From: an uncultured Alphaproteobacteria bacterium
GTDB taxonomy: Bacteria > Pseudomonadota > Alphaproteobacteria > HIMB59 > GCA-002718135
NCBI GenBank assembly: GCA_902601455.1
Contig: CACKNC010000001.1
Coordinates: 220,240 to 284,239, forward strand
DNA: 64,000 nt
Reading direction: 5' to 3'
Part shown: positions 35,366-43,948 of the stretch, piece after piece
How the letters are laid out: every line of letters starts with the position of its first letter
Position numbering within the stretch: the stretch's first letter is position 1
Translations under genes and position numbers: made by a program
The notes under the pieces: generated by a model
Told to the model about the DNA's origin: nothing
Databases searched by the model: none
The model's input: the letters and a program-made list of their open reading frames with translations, nothing else

Positions 35366-36268
35366 ATGAAAAAATTAACAACTTATTATTTTTGTATCGA
35401 TGGAGGTGAAACTAAGTCAATAGCAATTTTATATGACCATATGGGAAAAATTTTGTCAAAATCAAAATCAGACTCAGGTAATTCTTTTAATAATGTTTAC
35501 AATGTTGAGAAAAATATTAATTTATTGTGGTCTAATTGTTGTAGAAAGGCAAAGTTAAATAAAAATAAAATTAAGTATTCAACAATTGCTTCTTTTGGTT
35601 TGGCAGGAATAAGACTTGTAAAGAATAGAATATATTTAGAAAAAAAAATTAATTTTTTTAAAAAACTAATATTATCCACTGATGGATATATAGCTTTAGC
35701 TGGAACTTCATTTACACATTCTGTTGGAGTTTTAAATATTGGAACAGGTGTAGTTTCTCATATAATGTTAGATGATATTTATTCTCAACAAATTAGTGGT
35801 TGGGGATTTCCTTATGGTGATAAAGGGGGCGGTTGGTGGATTGGATTTAGAATTATACAAGAAACATTAAAAGCAAAAGACGGATATATGATGCAAGATG
35901 TGCTAACAAAAAAAGTTTTAAATATTATTGGAAAAAAGGATTTAGAAATTTTAGATCATATATCAAAACTAAAGCCAAATAAACTTGCTCAATTAAGTAA
36001 TCTATTTTTTTCAACCATAAATAAATCAAATATTTCTAAAAATATAATTATGGAAGGATCAAAAGAAATTAATGAAATCCTAAAATATCTAATTGAGGAA
36101 AAAAAAATTAATAAAATATTTTTAGTAGGTGGAATTTCAAAATTTTATTTGCCTTATATTAAAAAAAAATATTTAAAATACATTTATTCCAACTTATCCC
36201 ACCCTATTAAAGGGGCTCTTCTTATTGCAAGGAATAAATTTCCAAGTGAAAAGCTTATAAATAAATAA
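35366..36268 (+). CDS. N-acetylglucosamine kinase-like BadF/BadG/BcrA ATPase family protein
   Basis: 300 residues of the ASKHA fold. FCIDGGETKSIAILYD near 8-23 is the phosphate-1 loop, GTGVVSHIM near 127-135 the phosphate-2 loop, and WGFPYGDKGGGWWIG near 148-162 matches the eukaryotic-type NAGK signature. It would convert free GlcNAc released by the GH20 enzyme to GlcNAc-6-phosphate. It is co-directional with, and 7 bases after, the GH20 gene. It converges on the SIS-domain gene. Confidence 0.82.
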   Translation: MKKLTTYYFCIDGGETKSIAILYDHMGKILSKSKSDSGNSFNNVYNVEKNINLLWSNCCRKAKLNKNKIKYSTIASFGLAGIRLVKNRIYLEKKINFFKKLILSTDGYIALAGTSFTHSVGVLNIGTGVVSHIMLDDIYSQQISGWGFPYGDKGGGWWIGFRIIQETLKAKDGYMMQDVLTKKVLNIIGKKDLEILDHISKLKPNKLAQLSNLFFSTINKSNISKNIIMEGSKEINEILKYLIEEKKINKIFLVGGISKFYLPYIKKKYLKYIYSNLSHPIKGALLIARNKFPSEKLINK

Positions 36269-36288
36269 TAGCTATAAATTGTATAAAT

Positions 36289-37017
36289 TTAGATATGTGG
36301 ATTTCTTTTTTTATAATGTTTTGCTAAGTTATCATTATGTTTTTGTGCATTAGGCATATTTCCACTTATGTAAAAAGGAAATGGTTTCTCATTTTTACAT
36401 AACTCAGCGACTTCTGATAAAATTGAGTTTAAAATAAATGATCCTGCAATTGTTGAAAAAGGAGATACTTTAAATTTTTTATTAATATTAATTAATGCAT
36501 CACCAGGGGGGCCGCAATTATCAATATGGTAGTTCACCACATCAGATAATTTTTTTTTATATTTTGATTTTTTTGCTATTTTTGAATATTTTTCTGAAGA
36601 GATTCCAAAAGTTTTGCATTTGATTTTTTTTGCAAGATAGGCCGCCTCTAATGGGGCTTGATTTACTCCGCTATTAGTAAAAATTACTAACATATCATTT
36701 TCAGTAATATTGTATTTGTTAATTAATTTTGTTGCAACCCCTTCTGTTCTTTCTAGAACCGAACTAAAAGTGGTATCTTCATGAAGCATTAAACTTGAAT
36801 TTAAAATTGGGCAAATTGGTGCAAATCCCCCTGCCCTAAAATGACCCTCTTCAGCTAACATGTGAGAGTGTCCAGTTCCAAAAATATAAATTATCCCATC
36901 TTTTTTGTATGTATTAAAAAATTCATTAGCAATTTTTTTAAGTTTATTTTTCTGTTTACTTATGATTCTCTCTAAAAGTCTTGATACTTCTTGATGATAT
37001 CTTTTTATATTTAGCAT
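36289..37017 (-). CDS. SIS-domain sugar-phosphate binding protein
   Basis: 242 residues with one SIS fold. IYIFGTGHSHMLAEEGHFRAGG near 44-65 and MLVIFTNSGVNQAPLEAAYLAK near 122-143 are the phosphosugar-binding loops (GTGxS and TNSG). Similar proteins (UPF0309 or GmhA-like) occur in amino-sugar loci, where they may act as isomerases or etherases. The gene is transcribed divergently from the ABC transporter, on the opposite strand to the rest of the locus, and begins close to the sugar-binding-protein promoter. It could be a sugar-phosphate isomerase or a metabolite-sensing protein, but there is no helix-turn-helix. Confidence 0.75.
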   Translation of the reverse strand: MLNIKRYHQEVSRLLERIISKQKNKLKKIANEFFNTYKKDGIIYIFGTGHSHMLAEEGHFRAGGFAPICPILNSSLMLHEDTTFSSVLERTEGVATKLINKYNITENDMLVIFTNSGVNQAPLEAAYLAKKIKCKTFGISSEKYSKIAKKSKYKKKLSDVVNYHIDNCGPPGDALININKKFKVSPFSTIAGSFILNSILSEVAELCKNEKPFPFYISGNMPNAQKHNDNLAKHYKKRNPHI

Positions 37018-37168
37018 TTTAAAAATTAATTAAAAAATAACAATATACATATTTTACAACATTATTTCATTATTATTAACTTATAAAAGACTCAACTTAA
37101 AGATAGTGATTTACTTAATTTTATTATATATATTAATAAATAAAATTTACTTTAAAATAGGAGAATTT

Positions 37169-38419
37169 ATGAAAAAAATTATATCTTCGTTTTTAGTATC
37201 TATAGCTTTTATATTTACTGCACTACCTGTATTTTCAGGAACAGTAATTATTGAATCTTGGAGAAATGACGATGCAGATGCTTGGAATGATAAAATTATT
37301 CCTGCCTTTAACTCTCAGTACCCAGATATTGAGGTAGTTTTTCAAGCGACAATACCAGCTCAATATTCTGCTAGTATAAGTGCAAAACTTGAAGGTGGAA
37401 ATGCTGGTGACTTAATTACTTTAATACCTTTTGATGCTTCACTTAAGTTATACAATAGAGGTTGGTTAGCTTCATTGAATGATTTAGGAGGATTAGATAA
37501 TTATCCTCAAGTAGCTAAAGATGCTTGGAGCACTGATGATCAAAGTAATATTTTTGGTGTTCCTATGGCTTCTGTTTCTCATGGCTTTATGTATAATAAA
37601 GACATTTTTAAAGAACTTGGCTTAAGTGTTCCAAAAACTGAAAGTGAATTTTTTGCAGTATTGGAAGCAATCAAAAAAGATGGAAATTATATTCCACTTG
37701 CAATTGGTACAGCTGATACTTGGGCAATCTCAACTATGGGTTTCCAAAATATTGGACCAAATTATTGGGCTGGAGAAAAAGGACGTAAAGGAATATTAAC
37801 TGGTGAAGAAAAATTTACTGACCAGCATTATATTAATCTTTTTCAAACTTTATCTTATTGGAGTAAATACATGGCTGATGGATATCAAGCTCAAACTTAT
37901 CCAGATAGTCAAAATTTATTTACATTAGGAGATGCGGCAATTTATCCAACAGGATCTTGGGAAATTTTTACATTTTCTCAAAATGCTGATTTTGAATTTA
38001 GTGCATTTGCCCCACCAGTAAGAGATGGTCAAACTGATTGTTATATTGATGATCATACAGATATCGGTATTGGCCTCAATTCTAAAGCTAAAAACCCTGC
38101 AGAGGCAAAAATTTTCTTAGAATGGTTAACTGGTGCTGAGTTTGCTGAAATATTTGCTAATGAAGTTCCAGGTTTTTTCCCTCTACATTCGCATTCAATT
38201 TCCGTTAATGATCCTGTAGCAAAAGAGTTCATTAGCTGGAAGGATACTTGTGATACAACTATTAGAAATAGTTATCATATTGTTGGAAGAGGTGAGCCAA
38301 ATTTAGAAAGTGTGTTATATGAAGTAGTTTCAGGTGTTGTTAACGGAACTATGACGCCTGCTGAAGCTGCAACAAAAGCTGAGGCTAGTTTAGCAAATTG
38401 GTATGAGCCACATCAATAA
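37169..38419 (+). CDS. Amino-sugar ABC transporter substrate-binding protein (CUT1)
   Basis: I choose the ATG at 37169 (416 residues) over the track's 37106: it has an AGGAGA Shine-Dalgarno 7 bases upstream and starts a clean signal peptide (KKIISSFLVSIAFIFTALPVFSG). The mature protein is family 1 extracellular solute-binding: WRNDDADAWNDKIIPAFNSQYPDIEVVFQ near the start and DAAIYPTGSWEIFTF near the hinge. Surrounding nag/nan genes suggest GlcNAc, chitobiose or ManNAc as ligand. It is followed by a hairpin and then two permeases; no ATPase is in this locus. Confidence 0.87.
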   Translation: MKKIISSFLVSIAFIFTALPVFSGTVIIESWRNDDADAWNDKIIPAFNSQYPDIEVVFQATIPAQYSASISAKLEGGNAGDLITLIPFDASLKLYNRGWLASLNDLGGLDNYPQVAKDAWSTDDQSNIFGVPMASVSHGFMYNKDIFKELGLSVPKTESEFFAVLEAIKKDGNYIPLAIGTADTWAISTMGFQNIGPNYWAGEKGRKGILTGEEKFTDQHYINLFQTLSYWSKYMADGYQAQTYPDSQNLFTLGDAAIYPTGSWEIFTFSQNADFEFSAFAPPVRDGQTDCYIDDHTDIGIGLNSKAKNPAEAKIFLEWLTGAEFAEIFANEVPGFFPLHSHSISVNDPVAKEFISWKDTCDTTIRNSYHIVGRGEPNLESVLYEVVSGVVNGTMTPAEAATKAEASLANWYEPHQ

Positions 38420-38434
38420 AGTAATTTAATTGTG

Positions 38435-38456
38435 TGCGGCGATATAAATCGCCGCA
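38435..38456 (+). terminator. GC-rich hairpin between the binding-protein and permease genes
   Basis: Perfect 9-bp stem TGCGGCGAT (38435-38443) with ATCGCCGCA (38448-38456), 4-base loop ATAA, then a weak T/A tail. It begins 16 bases after the binding-protein stop. It is more GC-rich than anything around it. It probably stabilises the upstream mRNA or partially terminates, raising binding protein over permease. Confidence 0.75.
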
Positions 38457-38498
38457 TTTATAATATTGATTTTCATTATAATAATCAGTTACTAAAAT

Positions 38499-39437
38499 AT
38501 GAAAAAAAAATTTCCATTTCACATTATAGTTTTTTTATTTCCTGCTTGTTTCATTTACTCAATTTTTATGATTTATCCTCTTATAGATACAATGAGAGTA
38601 AGTCTTTATACCCAAAATTTATTGGGAGAAAATATGGATGATTCTTCAGGTATTAGGGTTTTTATAGGTTTAAGAAATTATTATGATCTATTTTTTAATG
38701 ATACATGGTCTTGGCATTTTTGGAATGCACTTAAAAACAATTTATATTTTTTTCTTTTGCATGTTTCTATTCAAACGCCAATTGGTTTGCTTATTGCTGC
38801 ATTTTTATCGAATAAAGAACTAAAATTAAAAAATACATATAGAACTCTTATTTTTTTACCAGCAATGATGTCTATAGTAATAGTCGGATATATTTTTAAT
38901 TTAATTTTATCAAATTTATGGGGAATCCCTCAAACTATATTAGGTGTAGTTGGTTTAGAGCACTTATATCAGCCCTGGTTAGGTTTAAAGGGCTCAGCCT
39001 TAATAACTGTATCTTTAATATCTATTTGGCAATTTGTTGGTATTCCGATGATGTTATTTTACGCAGCATTACTTAACATACCAGAGGAAATTTTAGATGC
39101 AGCTAAAGTTGATGGCTCATCTGGATTGAACACTTTTTGGAAGATTAAATTCCCACTTATCTTACCTACAGTTGGTCTAATGTGTGTATTAACATATGTA
39201 GGCAATTTTAATGCATTTGATTTAATTTATGCAATTAAAAATATTTACGCTGGTCCAGAATTTTCTACTGACTTGATGGGGACTTTTTTTTATCGTACCT
39301 TTTTTGGTTATCAGCATCAATTAGGTAATCCTACAATGGGCGCTACTGTTGCATCTACTACTTTTGGAATAATTTTGGTTGGTGTAATAATTTATTTATT
39401 TGCATTTCAAAAAAGAATTACCAGGTATCAATATTAA
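38499..39437 (+). CDS. Sugar ABC transporter permease (CUT1, MalF/UgpA-like)
   Basis: 312 residues, six predicted membrane helices, with a first helix near 10-30. The EAA loop is EEILDAAKVDGSSGLNTFWKIKFP near 204-227. It forms the inner-membrane channel with the downstream MalG-type protein, whose start overlaps this stop (TAATG). The track's alternative ORF 38432-38641 in another frame is a shadow. It is probably involved in uptake of amino sugar or oligosaccharide. Confidence 0.88.
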   Translation: MKKKFPFHIIVFLFPACFIYSIFMIYPLIDTMRVSLYTQNLLGENMDDSSGIRVFIGLRNYYDLFFNDTWSWHFWNALKNNLYFFLLHVSIQTPIGLLIAAFLSNKELKLKNTYRTLIFLPAMMSIVIVGYIFNLILSNLWGIPQTILGVVGLEHLYQPWLGLKGSALITVSLISIWQFVGIPMMLFYAALLNIPEEILDAAKVDGSSGLNTFWKIKFPLILPTVGLMCVLTYVGNFNAFDLIYAIKNIYAGPEFSTDLMGTFFYRTFFGYQHQLGNPTMGATVASTTFGIILVGVIIYLFAFQKRITRYQY

Positions 39438-40273
39438 TGAAAAAAATATCATCTAATTTAAATTCTACAATAATGCATCTTGTATTAATAACGTATACTA
39501 TAATTTGTTTATTCCCTGTTTACTTATTAGTTAATAATTCTTTTAAATCGAGAAGGGCAATATTTAAACAACCTTTATCTTTACCTAATGAAGACACCTT
39601 TAGTTTAGGTGGTTATTTAAAAATGTTTTCAAGAATAGATTTTAGTATTTATTTTTATAACTCTGCAGTAATTACAATTATAACATTATTTTTTGTTCTT
39701 CTTTTTGGTGCTATGGCTGCATGGGCCCTTTCTGAATATAAATTTAAGGGCAATACAATGTTGGGATTATATCTAGCATTAGGAATTATGATACCAATTA
39801 AGCTAGGAACTGTAAGTATACTTCACTTAATGAACACACTTAATTTAGTAAACTCTCTAACTGGTTTAATTATTATATACATTGCACAAAGTCTTCCGTT
39901 AGCAATTTGGATCTTAACTGAATTTATGAAGCAGTTAAGTAATGAACTTAAGGAAGCCGCAAGATGTGATGGTGTAAATGAATATCAACTATTTTTTTAT
40001 ATTGTTTTGCCACTATTGAGACCTCCAATGGCAACTGTAGGTGTATTTACAATGGTTCCGGTATGGAATGATCTTTGGTGGCCTTTAATTTTAGCACCAT
40101 CTAATGGAAAGCAAACTGTTATATTGGGTATGCAGCAATATATCGGTCAATATGTAACTAATTGGAATGCTATTTTTGCTTCACTTTCTTTAGCTTTAAT
40201 CCCAGTAATTATATTTTACTTAATATTTTCAAAACAATTAATAAGAAGTATCACAGCAGGAGCTGTTAAATAA
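39437..40273 (+). CDS. Sugar ABC transporter permease (CUT1, MalG/UgpE-like)
   Basis: 278 residues with six membrane segments and the EAA loop NELKEAARCDGVNEYQLFFYIVLP near 173-196. The C-terminus ITAGAVK is the usual end of MalG-like permeases (TxGAxK). One-base overlap with the partner permease gene. It needs an ATPase, which is not in this locus; the UgpC/MsiK-like ATPase at 61660-62739 is the only CUT1 ATPase in the window. Confidence 0.88.
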   Translation: MKKISSNLNSTIMHLVLITYTIICLFPVYLLVNNSFKSRRAIFKQPLSLPNEDTFSLGGYLKMFSRIDFSIYFYNSAVITIITLFFVLLFGAMAAWALSEYKFKGNTMLGLYLALGIMIPIKLGTVSILHLMNTLNLVNSLTGLIIIYIAQSLPLAIWILTEFMKQLSNELKEAARCDGVNEYQLFFYIVLPLLRPPMATVGVFTMVPVWNDLWWPLILAPSNGKQTVILGMQQYIGQYVTNWNAIFASLSLALIPVIIFYLIFSKQLIRSITAGAVK

Positions 40274-40289
40274 TTTATAATAATGTTTA

Positions 40290-40967
40290 ATGAATAAAAA
40301 AAATAATTTTATTATTAAAGGTTTAAAAAAATCATTAATTGCTTCTTGTCAGCCAATCCCTAAAGGACCATTAGACTCTTCTTCCTTTATTCTAGCTTCA
40401 GCAAAAGCTTCAATAATAGGTGGGGCAAAAGCGTTGAGAATAGAAGGATTTAAAAATATAAAAGTTGTAAAAAAAAACATAAATTTACCAGTTATTGGAA
40501 TTAAAAAAAGAATATCTTCAAAATACCCTATTATTATTACGCCCTTGTTAAGTGATGTTGAAAAATTAGCTGAGTTGAACGCTGATATAATTGCTTTTGA
40601 CTCAACATTGAGAAATAGGCCTTTTTCAGTTACTAAATTAATTTCAAAAATACATTCATATAAAAAATTAGCTATGGCAGATTGTTCATGCGTTAAAGAT
40701 GCTCTTAATGCTTTTGATAATGGAGCTGATATATTATCAACAACTCTTTCTGGTTATACAGGCGAAAAGCCAATACCTAAAAATCCTGATTTTAAATTAT
40801 TAGTTTCATTAATCAATAAATTTAAAGTTCCTATAATAGCTGAGGGCAGGTTTAATACTCCAGTTTTATTTAAAAAAGCTATCGATGCAGGAGCTCATTC
40901 GGTTGTAGTTGGAACTGCTTTAAATAGAATAGAGATAATAACGAGATCATTTTTAGATGATAAATAA
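40290..40967 (+). CDS. nanE: N-acetylmannosamine-6-phosphate 2-epimerase
   Basis: 225 residues, TIM-barrel NanE family. SLIASCQPIPKGPLD near 15-29, AKASIIGGAKALRIEG near 36-51, IIAFDSTLRNRP near 99-110, ADCSCVKDALNAFDNGADILSTTLSGYT near 125-152 and IAEGRFNTP near 183-191 are characteristic. It converts ManNAc-6-phosphate to GlcNAc-6-phosphate. The next gene, a ROK kinase, starts 11 bases inside it. No nanA lyase is present, so ManNAc itself (or a ManNAc-containing glycan) rather than sialic acid may be the entry sugar. Confidence 0.88.
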   Translation: MNKKNNFIIKGLKKSLIASCQPIPKGPLDSSSFILASAKASIIGGAKALRIEGFKNIKVVKKNINLPVIGIKKRISSKYPIIITPLLSDVEKLAELNADIIAFDSTLRNRPFSVTKLISKIHSYKKLAMADCSCVKDALNAFDNGADILSTTLSGYTGEKPIPKNPDFKLLVSLINKFKVPIIAEGRFNTPVLFKKAIDAGAHSVVVGTALNRIEIITRSFLDDK

Positions 40968-41841
40968 AAAAAAGTATATTGTTGCTGTTGATATAGGGGG
41001 CACAAAAATAAATATAGGATATTTTAATAATAGTAAATTAATCAAAGTTAATAGGCTTCCAACTAAAAAATATGGCCCTGATAATATTGATACAATTTCT
41101 CAAATTTTAATTAACTCTAAAATAAATATATCGGCAATTTGTTTGTCACTTACAGGTTTAATAAACAATGAAGGATTATGGAATCCCATTAATAAGGTAA
41201 CTTTAGGTGATTTTAAAAATTTTCCAGTAATAAAAACTCTAAAAAATATATTCCAAATTCCTGTTTATGCACTCGGAGATACTCAGGCGGCTGCTTTAGG
41301 TGAAATGTATTATGGAAGTGGTAAAAATTTAGAAAGTTTTTTTTATTTAACAATTTCCACAGGAATAGGTGGTAGTATTATTCATAAAAAAAATTTATTT
41401 GATGGTAAAGTATCAGACATTGGATCTATAGGGCATAGTGTTATAAAATATAATGGTAGGTTATGTGGCTGTGGTAAAAGAGGATGTTTAGAAGCATACT
41501 CTTCTGGAAATGCTCTAATAAAAAAAAACAAAATAAAAAAGTGTCAAAATACTAAAGATCTTCTCACAAAATTTAAAAATAATTTGCAAACCAAAAAAAT
41601 AGTAAATGAAGCAGCATCAATGATAGCTCAAAGCATTATTAATGTGAACGTATTAATAAGAATAAATTATTTTATAATTGGTGGAAGCGTTGGTTTGAAT
41701 TCATATTTTTACTTAACAATTTTAGAGAAATTGAAACAAACCCAATTTACTGTTAAAATAAAAAAAGCAAAACTACGATCTAAAGCTGAATTGTACGGAT
41801 GTTTCGTTTATATAAACAAAAAACTATTTTTACAGAAATGA
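40957..41841 (+). CDS. nanK: ROK family sugar kinase, probably N-acetylmannosamine kinase
   Basis: 294 residues. The ATP motif is AVDIGGTKINIG near 9-20; GDTQAAALGEMYYGSG near 108-123 holds the catalytic Asp; and GHSVI...CGCGKRGCLEAYSSG near 157-180 is the ROK zinc motif (His and three Cys). Overlap with nanE and position before nagA point to ManNAc phosphorylation; GlcNAc or glucose are alternatives for ROK proteins. A separate BadF-type kinase in the same locus likely handles GlcNAc. Confidence 0.82.
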   Translation: MINKKKYIVAVDIGGTKINIGYFNNSKLIKVNRLPTKKYGPDNIDTISQILINSKINISAICLSLTGLINNEGLWNPINKVTLGDFKNFPVIKTLKNIFQIPVYALGDTQAAALGEMYYGSGKNLESFFYLTISTGIGGSIIHKKNLFDGKVSDIGSIGHSVIKYNGRLCGCGKRGCLEAYSSGNALIKKNKIKKCQNTKDLLTKFKNNLQTKKIVNEAASMIAQSIINVNVLIRINYFIIGGSVGLNSYFYLTILEKLKQTQFTVKIKKAKLRSKAELYGCFVYINKKLFLQK

Positions 41842-42929
41842 CAAATTCCAATAAAGTTTCAGGAAAAATTATTAACTATAATGACTCATATTCAGGTGAA
41901 ATAACTTTTGACGAAAACATTCTCAACATAAATAAAATAGAAGAAATTAATTCTAAAAATTATATTATACCTGGTTTTGTAGACTTGCATTGCCATGGTG
42001 GCGGTGGATTTGATACCATGGATGGAGTTCAGGCAATACAAAAAATGTCATCATATCATTTGTTTAAAGGTACAACATCACTTTTGGCAACCACTTGGAC
42101 AAGTTCTTTTGAGCATACCTATACTGCGCTAAAAGATTTTAATTCATTAATTGATATGAATTCTAATTTAATAGGTGTTCATCTCGAGGGTCCTTTTATT
42201 AACCCTGAAAAACTTGGAGCTCAACCAGCTTTAGCAATTGAGCCATCAATTGATTTTATAGAAAAAATCAATGAAATTGCTGATATTAAAACAATTACAT
42301 TGGCGCCTGAAATAAAAGGCATGGAAATGTTTATTCCTTTTTTAATTGATAAAAATATAAATGTTCAGTTTGGTCATACACTTGCAGATAGTAAAACGTG
42401 CAAAAAATATATGAATTCTAATGATGTTAGTTTTACTCATTTATATAATGCGATGTCAGATAATAATCACAGAAATCCGGGTGCTCTCTCAGCAGCTCTA
42501 AATAATGGTAAATTTGCTGAAGTAATTTGTGATTTAAACCATGTTAGTGAAGAGGCTATTCTCATTGCTAAAAAATGCATTCCTGATTTATACGCTATTA
42601 CTGACTCAATAGCGGCTTCAGGGATGAAAGATGGTAGTTATAAGTTTGCAAATGTTGAGATTGAAAAGAAGAATAATAAAGTATACCTAAACGGAACCAA
42701 TACGCTTGCAGGTAGTGTTCTTAACATGCATGATACTTTTTTAAATTTATTAAAAATGAAAATTTCAATTAAGGATGCTGTTAGAATGACAAGTTATTCA
42801 GCAGCTAAGTTTCTAAAGAAAGAAGATATAGGAGTTATTGATGATGGAAAAAAAGCAAATTTTTTAATATTAGATCATGACTTTAATATCAAAAGTATTT
42901 ATTTAAATGGAAAGCTCATAAATGGTTAA
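41838..42929 (+). CDS. nagA: N-acetylglucosamine-6-phosphate deacetylase
   Basis: 363 residues from the ATG at 41838, chosen because it overlaps the preceding TGA (ATGA); the track's earlier start at 41799 runs 43 bases into the kinase gene. YIIPGFVDLHCHGGGGFDTMDG near 40-61 is the metal-binding amidohydrolase motif. GVHLEGPFI near 114 gives the Glu ligand. Further His are in QFGHTLAD and FTHLYNAM, and the catalytic Asp is in ITDSIAASG. It removes acetate from GlcNAc-6-phosphate, giving glucosamine-6-phosphate for the next enzyme. Confidence 0.92.
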   Translation: MTNSNKVSGKIINYNDSYSGEITFDENILNINKIEEINSKNYIIPGFVDLHCHGGGGFDTMDGVQAIQKMSSYHLFKGTTSLLATTWTSSFEHTYTALKDFNSLIDMNSNLIGVHLEGPFINPEKLGAQPALAIEPSIDFIEKINEIADIKTITLAPEIKGMEMFIPFLIDKNINVQFGHTLADSKTCKKYMNSNDVSFTHLYNAMSDNNHRNPGALSAALNNGKFAEVICDLNHVSEEAILIAKKCIPDLYAITDSIAASGMKDGSYKFANVEIEKKNNKVYLNGTNTLAGSVLNMHDTFLNLLKMKISIKDAVRMTSYSAAKFLKKEDIGVIDDGKKANFLILDHDFNIKSIYLNGKLING

Positions 42930-43944
42930 CTCTTTAGTTTTAGATGAAGCCTTAAGCATTCCAAATATCATTGATGATTTTTCTCAAGTGGATAAAAATC
43001 CTTATGAAAATATATCTAAGCTAATAAATCAAAAAAAAATAAAATATGTTGTAACAATTGCAAGGGGAACTTCAGATTGTGCTGCATTATATAGCTCTTA
43101 TATGTTTGCAAAGCATCTAGGACTTCCAACATATAGCTTGCCTCCTTCTATTATTACTTTGGAACAATCTAAGTTTGATTTTTCAGAAGCTTTGGTAATA
43201 GTTATTTCGCAATCTGGAAAAAGCGCTGATCTAGTAGAATGTGAGAGAAAGTCTAGATTAATGGGAGCAAATACAGTTATCATAACAAATAATGTTGAGA
43301 GCCCGATAATTAATGAGGCAAATTATTTCTTAAATATGTTTGCTGGAGATGAAAAAAGTGTTGCAGCAACTAAAACGTTTACTCAAACTTTGTTGGTTTT
43401 AATAAAGTTGGTTTTTGTATGCTTAGGTAAAAAAAATATTAATGATGATATAAAAAAAATGAGTGAAATCATAGTTAATGACTCAGGCAATGAATGGAAC
43501 ACAGATATAATTGATAAAAGTATAAATACAGGTTTCATAATAGGTAGAGGGGTTGGATTTGCTCTTTCTAACGAGATTTCTCTTAAATTTAAAGAGCTAT
43601 GTCAAGAAATGATTGAGCCTTTTAGTAGTGCTGAAGTAATGCACGGTCCGAAAAGCTTAATAGAAAATTCTTTTAAATTATTTCTTTTAGGCATGAATGA
43701 TAAGAGTGGCCAAACTGTAAATAATGACGTTCATGAGCTAAAAAATTATACCAATTTAATTTATGAAATGTCTTCAAATGAAAATGTAAAATCGAATTTT
43801 TTTTATCCATCTAATAAAATTTTAGAACTAGACTCAGTCATTTTAATGTCCAAGTTTTATCCATGGATAATAGGTTACACAATTAAAAAAGGTCTAAATC
43901 CTGATAAGCCACGTTATTTAACAAAAGTAACACAAACTTTTTAA
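42922..43944 (+). CDS. Glucosamine-6-phosphate deaminase, SIS (NagB-II/GlmS-like) type
   Basis: 340 residues with two SIS domains, equivalent to the isomerase half of GlmS without the glutaminase. IARGTSDCAALYSSYMFAK near 47-65, VIVISQSGKSADLVE near 93-107, KSVAATKTFTQTL near 146-158, GRGVGFALSNEISLKFKEL near 205-223 and EPFSSAEVMHGP near 230-241 are all typical. It converts glucosamine-6-phosphate to fructose-6-phosphate plus ammonium, finishing the pathway. It starts 8 bases inside nagA. The NagB-II type is common where classical NagB is absent, as here. Confidence 0.87.
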   Translation: MVNSLVLDEALSIPNIIDDFSQVDKNPYENISKLINQKKIKYVVTIARGTSDCAALYSSYMFAKHLGLPTYSLPPSIITLEQSKFDFSEALVIVISQSGKSADLVECERKSRLMGANTVIITNNVESPIINEANYFLNMFAGDEKSVAATKTFTQTLLVLIKLVFVCLGKKNINDDIKKMSEIIVNDSGNEWNTDIIDKSINTGFIIGRGVGFALSNEISLKFKELCQEMIEPFSSAEVMHGPKSLIENSFKLFLLGMNDKSGQTVNNDVHELKNYTNLIYEMSSNENVKSNFFYPSNKILELDSVILMSKFYPWIIGYTIKKGLNPDKPRYLTKVTQTF

Positions 43945-43948
43945 TTTC

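Noticed and set aside
38432-38641. Plus-strand 69-residue ORF overlapping the hairpin and the start of the first permease
   Set aside because: Starts in the hairpin and runs out of frame with the well-supported permease; no Shine-Dalgarno.
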